Shown: positions 52,047-60,400 of the stretch, one piece after another
Layout of the letters: the number at the start of each line of letters is the position of its first letter
Numbering within the stretch: position 1 is the first letter of the stretch
Source of the DNA: Ferruginibacter sp. HRS2-29
Lineage (GTDB): Bacteria; Bacteroidota; Bacteroidia; Chitinophagales; Chitinophagaceae
DNA: 64,000 bases
Reading direction: 5' to 3'
Assembly (NCBI RefSeq): GCF_024343615.1
Contig: NZ_RJUB01000125.1
Location: forward strand, 1 to 64,000
Notes under the pieces: generated by a model
What the model saw: the letters and a program-made list of their open reading frames with translations, nothing else
What the model was told of the DNA's origin: nothing
Databases searched by the model: none
Translations under genes and position numbers: made by a program

Positions 52047-53032
52047 AATACATTTTCTTCAAAAACCTGGTCGATCACCGCTGCGGTGTTATCAGCATAA
52101 TTCACTTCAGGGGGTGTTTTGAAATAAGACCAGCTGATCACCTTCTCCAGGTACTTATCCTCCAGTTTTTTCAATACCGGTACCCCCATTTGCTCCAGTG
52201 CCGCGGCATTGCATTGTTGTTCGTATTGCCCTTTCATGGGGATCACCATCAGTTTTTTCTTCAGGAAAAGTGTTTCGGCAGGTGTTTCAAATCCTGCTCC
52301 GCAAAGAACACCCGAACAGGAGATGAGGGCATTTATGAACTGCTCATTGTTCACCGGGTAGATATAGACATTTCTTTCCTTGTAAGCTTCTTTAGCGGTT
52401 TTGGAAAAAACGTACCACTTGATATCGGGTATATGATCCAGAAAAGCGAGGATGCGTTTGTCGGAATAAGCCGGAAGGTATACCACGTAATGATCCTCTT
52501 CGGTAGGGATGGCGTGCCTGATCTCTGAGCGGATCACAGGGGTGAATATGTTGTTGTGATATGGTTTGAAATGAAACCCATAGGCTTTTGTTACCGGGGC
52601 GTAATTTTTCAATAACATCTGTCCGAGCATATCCGTTTTTTGCGGACGAGGGGCAAACGGGTCCAGCACTGCGGCCTGGTGACTGAGGCCGATGCAGGGT
52701 TTGTTTTTACGACGGCAGGCCCAGGCACTCACCGGTTCAAAATCGCTGATCACCAGGTCATATTGTTCTACCGGAAGACTATCTATTTCTTTGTTCAGGC
52801 GTTTCAGGCTTCCTTTTTTGAATGTTTTCAGAAAGTCTACCCCACCCTTTTTCCCGAATACAAAACTCAATCCTTTGAAGCGATAACGGATCTCGAAGGG
52901 TAATTCTATTTCGGCTTCGGTACCACTAACCAGTATATCTAATTCTCCCTTTTGGCGGAGTAGCGGGATGATGTCGCGTGCCCGGGCAAGATGACCGTTG
53001 CCTGTGCCTTGTATTGCATAAAGGATCTTCAT
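51986..53032 (-). CDS. MurG/UGT-like GT-B glycosyltransferase
   Basis: This 348-aa protein starts MKILYAIQGTGNGHLARARDII, a MurG-like glycine loop. It has VISDFEPVSAWACRRK (around residue 92), PAYSDKRILAFLDHIP (around 198) and the donor-binding GAGFETPAETLFLKKKLMVIP (around 247). It resembles conserved single-gene glycosyltransferases of Bacteroidota that probably make a glycolipid. Its last ~19 residues (NLRGFSSTPECLLTENPGG) are encoded by a CCTCCGGGG palindromic element, so the native C-terminus was probably shorter or different. A short tandem array abuts the ATG at 53032. Confidence 0.82.
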   Translation of the reverse strand: MKILYAIQGTGNGHLARARDIIPLLRQKGELDILVSGTEAEIELPFEIRYRFKGLSFVFGKKGGVDFLKTFKKGSLKRLNKEIDSLPVEQYDLVISDFEPVSAWACRRKNKPCIGLSHQAAVLDPFAPRPQKTDMLGQMLLKNYAPVTKAYGFHFKPYHNNIFTPVIRSEIRHAIPTEEDHYVVYLPAYSDKRILAFLDHIPDIKWYVFSKTAKEAYKERNVYIYPVNNEQFINALISCSGVLCGAGFETPAETLFLKKKLMVIPMKGQYEQQCNAAALEQMGVPVLKKLEDKYLEKVISWSYFKTPPEVNYADNTAAVIDQVFEENVLNLRGFSSTPECLLTENPGG

Positions 53033-53062
53033 GTGAGTGAATGGTGAATGGTGAATGGTGAA
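53033..53062. repeat. Heptamer tandem array (GTGAATG) touching a start codon
   Basis: Three perfect 7-bp units and flanking partial units (gtgagtga..., ...gtgaaat) begin at the base next to the ATG of the minus-strand GT gene. Confidence 0.9.
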
Positions 53063-53428
53063 ATCTTTGAAGGTTTTACTGAGTGGCCATAGTTTGCTTA
53101 AAGCTGTTTAATCGTAACTTATGAGTGCCCTCCGAAAACTCTGTACACTCATGTTCTCTGCTCCTCCCCCGTCGAATGGCGTGGGGTTAAAGCAGGTAAA
53201 CCGTATATAGAATGCGGGGTTAAATTTTTGCATTCAGATCGTAAAATTTCAATGGAGAATACAGATCCCTGAGGCGGTGGATGAATAATCGTATGATGAA
53301 TGCCGTGATGAAATAGCCTGCTTTTTTCATGCCCTTTGTTTTAGATGACGAAAGTTGAAATACCTGTTGTAAAGTTTAGAAGGGCATATGAAATAATTGT
53401 TATTTGAATGATAAGGAATGATTAAGTC
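53063..53428. other. Intergenic region, no gene seen
   Basis: No ORF with coding character, RNA gene or promoter match was recognised on either strand. The region separates the GT gene from the REP-like elements downstream of the RAYT gene. Confidence 0.5.
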
Positions 53429-53480
53429 TCTCCATGGGTTGCAACCCATAGAGAGATAGATTCAACCCCTTCGGGGTTGG
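53429..53480 (+). repeat. REP-like two-hairpin element, copy 2
   Basis: Palindrome ATGGGTTGCAACCCAT (53434-53449), then hairpin AACCCCTTCGGGGTT (53464-53478). The spacing is 14 bp and the orientation the same as in copy 1. Confidence 0.9.
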
Positions 53481-53495
53481 TTGAGAAGAAGATTT

Positions 53496-53548
53496 CGCCA
53501 TGGGTTGCTACCCATGGCGAAGGAGAGATTCAACCCATTCCGGGTTGG
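53496..53548 (+). repeat. REP-like two-hairpin element, copy 3
   Basis: Inverted repeat CGCCATGGGT-TGCT-ACCCATGGCG (53496-53519), then AACCC-ATTCC-GGGTT (53532-53546). The changes keep base pairing in both stems. It ends 5 bp from the RAYT stop codon. Confidence 0.9.
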
Positions 53549-53553
53549 CTGGA

Positions 53554-54000
53554 TTACAATAAATATTTCTCGTCAAATTCGATCCCGTTAGCGATCAGCA
53601 TCGCTTTAAGCTCGTCGTAATAGTTTACGCCCATGTGATGACGTTTCTGATTTTTGACATAATTAAAAACCCTTCTCACATCGTTAAATGAATATGTGAA
53701 TGCGGCGTAGCCCGACTGCCAATAATCAAACAGCGGGAACTTCGGATTGCCTTTCATCATGTCGGAGGTCGATAATTTTATATCTTTTACCAGATCCGCC
53801 AGGCATACGGATGGATGCAGGCCGGTAAGAATATGCAGGTGATCCGGCATTCCATTTACGCCGAGTGGTTTGCAGTTTTTCTCTTTCAACACTTTCGTGA
53901 TGTAGTAATAAAGCTCCTTATCAAATCCATGTGTGATGGTGGGATTTCGGAATTTTGTCGAAAAAACGATCTGGTAGTTGATCTGTGTGAATGCGCCCAT
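53554..54000 (-). CDS. REP-associated tyrosine transposase (RAYT, IS200/IS605 Y1 family)
   Basis: The 148-aa Y1-transposase-like HUH protein has the motif PDHLHIL (HxH, around residues 52-58) and the catalytic Tyr in YVKNQKRHH (around 116). It has the INYQIVFSTKFR N-terminus typical of TnpA_REP-type proteins. Such enzymes nick single-stranded DNA at REP hairpins. No IS200-type end pair encloses it; instead REP-like two-hairpin elements lie 5-125 bp downstream and about 350 bp upstream, as expected for a domesticated RAYT-REP system. The active-site motifs are intact, so it may be functional. Confidence 0.88.
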   Translation of the reverse strand: MGAFTQINYQIVFSTKFRNPTITHGFDKELYYYITKVLKEKNCKPLGVNGMPDHLHILTGLHPSVCLADLVKDIKLSTSDMMKGNPKFPLFDYWQSGYAAFTYSFNDVRRVFNYVKNQKRHHMGVNYYDELKAMLIANGIEFDEKYLL

Positions 54001-54173
54001 ATGATTTTTTTTAAAGCATAAAGATGCGAATCAGCGGATACCTGGCAAGGGGGAAAACAACAGGATTTTGGGAGATTTTCCTGCTCCGGAAAGGGTCAAA
54101 TTTATATTTTAAAACGTGCTGTCCCTGGTATCAAAGGGATTAGCAAACGCTCATCTGATGTATCACCTGCGCA

Positions 54174-54350
54174 ATGGTTTGCAACCATGGCAAACAGCGA
54201 TGACCGGTTCGGCACCTGCTCCATGGGGGCAATGAGGGCAATCATCTACCGGTTCGGCATTTGTAGTACCGGATCGGCATCTGCGCCATGGGGGGCAATG
54301 AGGGCAATCATATACCGGTTCGGCATTTGTAGCACCCGATCGGCACCTGC
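54174..54350. repeat. Tandem ~45/66-bp repeats built on ACCGGTTCGG and a REP fragment
   Basis: A degenerate REP palindrome (54174-54190) is followed by three units beginning ACCGGTTCGG at 54203, 54248 and 54314. Each contains GATCGGCAYCTG, CCATGGG and, in the first two, GGGCAATGAGGGCAATCAT. The last unit runs into REP copy 4. ORFs on both strands here are repeat translations. Confidence 0.8.
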
Positions 54351-54351
54351 A

Positions 54352-54401
54352 CCATGGGTTGCAACCCATGGCAAATATATATTCAACCCCTTCGGGGTTG
54401 G
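54352..54401 (+). repeat. REP-like two-hairpin element, copy 4
   Basis: Palindrome CCATGGGTTGCAACCCATGG (54352-54371), then hairpin AACCCCTTCGGGGTT (54385-54399). It lies about 350 bp upstream of the RAYT start, in the same orientation as the other copies. Confidence 0.92.
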
Positions 54402-54411
54402 TAATAATGAA

Positions 54412-54441
54412 GAACCCGTTCCTCCAGGGAGAAACGGGTTC
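54412..54441 (-). terminator. Hairpin downstream of the 2677-aa T9SS gene
   Basis: GAACCCGTT pairs with AACGGGTTC around a 12-base loop, followed on the minus strand by TTCATTATTA. It lies 23 bp after the stop codon. Confidence 0.55.
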
Positions 54442-54445
54442 CGGC

Positions 54446-54470
54446 ATTCTTAATTTTTAATTCTTAATTG
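54446..54470. repeat. Heptamer tandem array (ATTCTTA) covering a stop codon
   Basis: Three 7-bp units (ATTCTTA, ATTTTTA, ATTCTTA) plus ATTG overlap the TAA stop (54464-54466) of the giant minus-strand gene. Confidence 0.85.
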
Positions 54471-57400
54471 ACAATTATCTTCTGCACGCTCACCTTTCCA
54501 TCTTCTTTCACCACTTTCACCTCATAATTGCCTTGCGTGGTTTTAGCGCCCAGTACGATCGGGTATATGAAGTTATAACCGGATACTTTTACCGAACCGT
54601 TGTAGATCACCTGTCCAAGGTTGTTGATCACCTGTACCTGGTACAATCCTGCGGGCTGGTTAGCAAATACCAGCTGAGCTGTTTTGCCTTCTACAGGGTT
54701 CGGGTAAACGCTGATGTATGCTTTGGTTGACAATGGCGCAACTTTCACTACTTCGCTGTAGGTGATCTCGCCGGCAAGGCCGGAGGCCTTGATACGGTAA
54801 TAATTATCCTGGGCCAGCGGGCTCAGATCATCTTTACCATAAGTTCCCTGGCTGGTCATAGCCGAGTTTACAATTCCGGTGAAGCTGCGGCCATCGGCAC
54901 TGCGTTCGATCGTGTAACCGGTAATGTTGGCCTCATTCTCCACTTTCCATTTCACGTTGATGCTGCGGTCAGTATTTCTTGTAGCACTGATGCTGATAAA
55001 CCTGACTGGCGCTGGTGCCGCGATCTTATCGAACACGATCTTAAAGCGATCTACAGCAGCCGACAGCGGATCAGCAGTTACGGTAAAGTCTAACACCGTT
55101 TCTCCATTGAGGTTTACCGGCGTATTATTTTTCAGGAACTTATCGTAGATCCATCCCCCTCTTCCGGGCTTGTCCATAAACTGTGCGGTTACTGTCCATT
55201 GATAAGCTTTTTGCCCGGCATTGCTGAATTCTACATGCAAAGTATCTCCTGCTACCGGCGAAGGCCTGCGTTCGATTGCCGCCAGCAATGTCTTTACCCT
55301 CAATCCCACATTCTCACCGGTGTTGATGAATTTGGCCCCATCCCTCCAGTCAAGGTCACGGGAGAAATCGCCGAATATCGCCATGGCGCCATCTAACACT
55401 TCCTGATTACCGGCACTGTTCCTGGTATTTAGCTGAACCCTCAAAAGTTCTGCATTACCATCAGCAACTCCGCCACCCCGGGTTACCACCTTATTGGGTT
55501 CTACCTTATTGGTTTCACTGAATGAAACCGTACCTACCTGGCCTGGTCTTGCCTTCACAAAGAATGCCTGGCCTGATTGTATTTCGTCCACGATGGTGCC
55601 AGGATAAGCGCCTCCTACCGGCGTCACTTCGTAATGGGTGCCCACTTTGGCGAGCGTACGGTACCTTCCAAAACCAAAGGCCCCTGATCCAAGTGTTGGA
55701 TCCCATATATAGATATCGTCGGTGATGTTTAGGGTATCGAGTGTACGCAGATCGATCGTTGAAGCGTAAGGGTTTCCAATGGCATGGTATTTACCTGCCT
55801 CGGTTGTTGCTACATATGGCAGATTACCCGGTGCATATATCTGTCCGCGGGTGCGTAATACCGTTGCATTTCCAAAATCGCTGTTCGTCTGTGTGTTATT
55901 TCTATCGCCACGAACAAATACCATCCAGCCATTTGGATTGTTGATCGTTGCTGTCGATGTAGAATTTGGTGAAAGTGCGGAAGTCCATTGATCGGAAGAC
56001 GGTATGTAAGATTTGATGTTCACACCAGTTGGCCCGTCAAAACCATTTGCCGATGTACCACCATTGATACGCGTACCAAATCCATTTATACCAACTGTAC
56101 CGGAACCGCCAAACCCTTCCTGCCATGCCTGGTTGATGGTTTGGCTGCCGGTTGTCGGGGTTGCTAGAAATTGCCATGCACGGCTGTGGGAATTGGTGGC
56201 GATGTAACGTTCTACGATGAAACGGCCGGTACCATAAGTGATGGCTGCTGTACCATCAATTTTGCCAACATTTGCCGTGTTGTTCAAGTCGGATTTAAGG
56301 CTGATATCGCCAGAATTCAGGTTAAGCTTACCTACACCGTTGAACGATAAGGTACGATAAACACTGAAATTCGATTTGACCTCCACTCCAGTTGCATTAT
56401 TAACCTGGAGATTATTGAACACAATCTGTGGGGTTACCAATGAGTCTGTAATATTCTGGGTGGTTGTACCGTTCAGTTTTACGGTACCATCATTATGTTT
56501 AAATATGGATGCTCCGTATTTTTTGATGTTGCCCAAAATGATGAGATCGTCAGAAGGGGCTGTTTTATCGCTTGAACCACCAATGACAAGATTCTGGTAG
56601 TGGGCATTTGCAGGGAAAGTATTCAGCGCATTACTGATGACCTGGTTATCCGGAGCAAGACCATCATATTCTATGGTAGAACCTGCTTTTAAAGTAATAG
56701 ATGGGTTATTTACATTACTCACGGCAGTATTGGAGCCTCCGCTAAAACCATTAATATTTGCGATTTTGAATGTGCCCGTATCCGTTACTGTAAATGATCC
56801 CAGTGGCTGAAATTGCATGAATGAATTGGGCCCGGTGCCTAAAGCGCTTAAGCCAACGTTTGAACCAGAGATAATCACATTGGCATAAAATGGTACAGAA
56901 TTGATCAGTCTTGGGCTTTGAAGAGTAGCTGCCGATTTGTTGTTAAATTCTATGGTGGTATTAGCTCCTAAAGTATAGGCTCCTGTAGCATCTGGTTTTA
57001 CTCCGGTTCCTGCAGTAATATAATGACTATTTCCTGTCATCGTTAGTGTAGTATTATTACCGCCAAGATAATTAGCGCCAGCATCCACTACGGCGTTGTC
57101 CGCAACTGTAATATCGCCTAAAACTACGGAGGCAGAACTTACATTCTTATAATTGGTCCTTAGAATATTATTGTTACTGAACTTGATATTCTGATATGCG
57201 GTACGGTTTGTTCCGTCTGTGCCACGTAATGTTTGAAATGCATGCGCTCCTGTTCCAGATAATTCAATGGTGCTTCCCGAAGCGAGGATATAAGGATTTG
57301 CGGCAGTACTGCCTAACATCCTTGGGATATATGTTCCTCCACTACCTCCGGATTCTATTGTTGCTACATTGTATCCTGTCACTACTTTGTACAGAGTTCC

Positions 57401-60400
57401 TGCAGACATATACAGAGTTCCTGTTGAACCATCAATATATCCGGAAGTGGTTTCAATAAACTTACCTTTCCTGATATCTAATTTACCTCCGCTGGCCACC
57501 AAAGTTGCCGCGCTTGTAATAGTTGTAGGGCTGGTCATTGTTAATTCTGCATTATTATCCACCAGGTCACAGATCAGGATTTTCCCGCTTGCTGTGCCGG
57601 GCAAACCAGTGCCTGTGGACTGAGTGGCGGCCCTGCCTATATACCAAAATGTGGCAAGACTGGTGTAATTCGGTGCATTTGTGACCTGAACGTTTCCGGT
57701 AGTCGGTGTAGAAGATGCACTGATTCCTGCAACAGAAGTTATTTTTAAAGTAGATGCCTGTTCAGACTTAAACATAGTACCTGTACTATAACTGGTTATA
57801 TTAAGAGGTACCCCGGCAGCAAAGTTGAAATCTAATGTACCTCCAACGCTTCCGCTACCATTTACAGTAAACGTACTCTTCTGACCAAGAGGCATATCCT
57901 GGTTAATTAATTGCACGTAAGCCCCTGGTTTGACAAAGAAGTTGATGGCCTGATTTCTTGCTGCTACTGTTGTGGCTATATTAATCGTCTGTGTTAATGC
58001 GGCTGTAGATCCATCGCCCGCGCCATTGAAATTGAAAACTGCACCAGCATTTGTAACATCTGAATTCAGCATATTAGAGCCTGCCCCAATGGACAGATCC
58101 CCTGCAAGGTTTACGGTAGTAGATACGATCGTTCCTGACGACGGTGTGCCCGCATTGAAATTGAATACCCCGCTGTTACTTGTACTAAGATTGCCTTCAA
58201 TTGTAAGGGCAACCGATGAGCCTGCAGTGGTTGTAGAACAAAGCCTTAATACCGCACCAGAAGACGAATTATTTTCTACGTTTCCTTTTACGGTTACAGC
58301 TACCGTACCTGCATTATTCAACATACTTACCGGCTTATTTGCCCATGTACTGTTAACGATAAGATTTCTTCCGATAGTGGCAGTATAACTTGCTGCATTT
58401 ACAAAACGTACTGCGTAATTTGCCCCGGTAGCAGCCGAATTAAAGATCAGATCGTGATTGGTAAGATATCCACTGAACCCATTGTATAACAATTGTAAAG
58501 TTTGCGCATTGGAAGATGAGCTCATATCTATGATGAGGTTGCCAAAATATGCCGTTACGCCCCCATCTGTATAGGTAGAAACATCAGTTGACGAAGCTAT
58601 GAGAAACGTAGTGGACGAATTATCCCATTCCTGGATGTAGAGGTTCGAATTCTTATGAAATTTTTCTACACCTGTCCATAGATTGGCGAGATAAGACTGA
58701 AGGTAAAAATTACCATCATCTTCCACTTCGATCACAGAAGTTGCATTTCTGAGGAAAGTGCCACTGGTGCTGCTTACATAAAAATTTGCATTGGCTGCAA
58801 TATGCAACGTTGCGCCGGCTGTCAGGCTCATTCTTCCACTCATCAAAACATCACCTCCTTTAATATCGAGCGTTTTACCTGAATTTATAGTAAGGCCTGT
58901 ACTGGTATTTCCAGAAAAAACGGTTGTTCCGGCCCCACTCACCACAATATTGTTATAACTCGAACCGGCTGCAACATCTATATAACTACCCGCCAGATAA
59001 ATGGTGGGTGGTTTTGACCCGGCGGCTAACGATTGTGGAGCTTCCGCAGCGAGCGTTACATCCGCCCAACCGGAGGATGTCCATTTCTGCCAGGGATAAA
59101 TACCTGATCCATCGGCGGTGACAGAACTAAAAAAGTAAGTGCCAGTAAACGCAGGATTAGTTTGATAATCGCCTAATGCATATGAAACCGCTGAAATGTT
59201 AAACGAATTTGAAGTGCCCGTTAGAACAGGAGTTGTAACATTTCCTGTAAGTGTGATGCCCGTTTGCACTGAGGCGAATTGAACATTGTTGATGGTTACT
59301 ACCCCGGCAACAAGCGTATACGGTGTAGAGGATGTCATGCCAGTACCCGATGTGGTTAAGTCGACAGATTCAGTTCTATCAAGATCAGTATTTCCCAGAG
59401 CATCTTTTGCACTGATCGTGAAAGCTGCAAGGTTGATAGCCACAGAGCCATTTGCCACTGTGCTAAAAGCAAGCCTGTCTGCAGTTACTTCTATACGATT
59501 TCTGTCATTACCGGCATTATTGTCGGAAACTGCACCAAAAGAAGTAAATGTAGAAGAGGTATTGCTTCCCGCAGCGGTAGCGGCCGTAACAGTAAACACA
59601 AGTTTTTCATTATCTGCAACAACTGTATTAAATACCACACGCAAAATTGCTTGTGTATTTCCACCATCAGTGAGCGTGCTTATAGCAAGCCCGGAGAATG
59701 CAAGTGTATTTGCTCCTACAGTAGTTACATCAGCTATTTTTGAACCGCTGGTAGTAAATAAAGCTGCAGATCTGATAGTATTGGCAGTTCCTGTATAAGT
59801 AAATGTAATTGAGTTTAAAATTGTTGGCAGGTTATCCGCATCCACACCATCTGTGATGATGATATTGTGAACACCTACACTTCCTCCTGCGGCTGCAGGA
59901 ACGGCAGTATTTACGTACGTTAAGTATGGAATATTTTGAGTATAAGAGTAAGTGGCGTCTGTTGTGATAGTGCTTAAGGCACTTGGTGTGCCGGTACCGG
60001 AAACATTGATGAGGTATGCTGCTTCATCGGGATCTGTATTATTAAAGGTAATGTTAGCTGTTCTTGCCCCAATCCCGCCTGGAGCAAATCTTACTGTAAT
60101 ATCCTGTGAACCGCCTGCTACAACAGAAAAAGGAAATGATGGAGGAGTTACCAAAGTGAAATCTCCGGCATTTATACCGGCAAAATTAATACTGTTTACA
60201 CCTAAAGCCGCAGTTCCTGTATTCAATATTCTGAATACTGCAGTCACGTTATCACCCCATGCAACTGTTCCAAAAGAAGCTCTTGTTCCATTTACTGCGA
60301 TAGAGGTTCCTACCGGTGATTGGATGTCAACTTCGGGTGTTGGCGGTGTATATACCAGATTGATATTTCCACCCGTGAATACAATGGAGAAAGATCCTGT

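Noticed and set aside
54163-54453. Plus- and minus-strand ORFs of about 90 codons
   Set aside because: They are repeated translations of the ACCGGTTCGG/REP tandem units on both strands.
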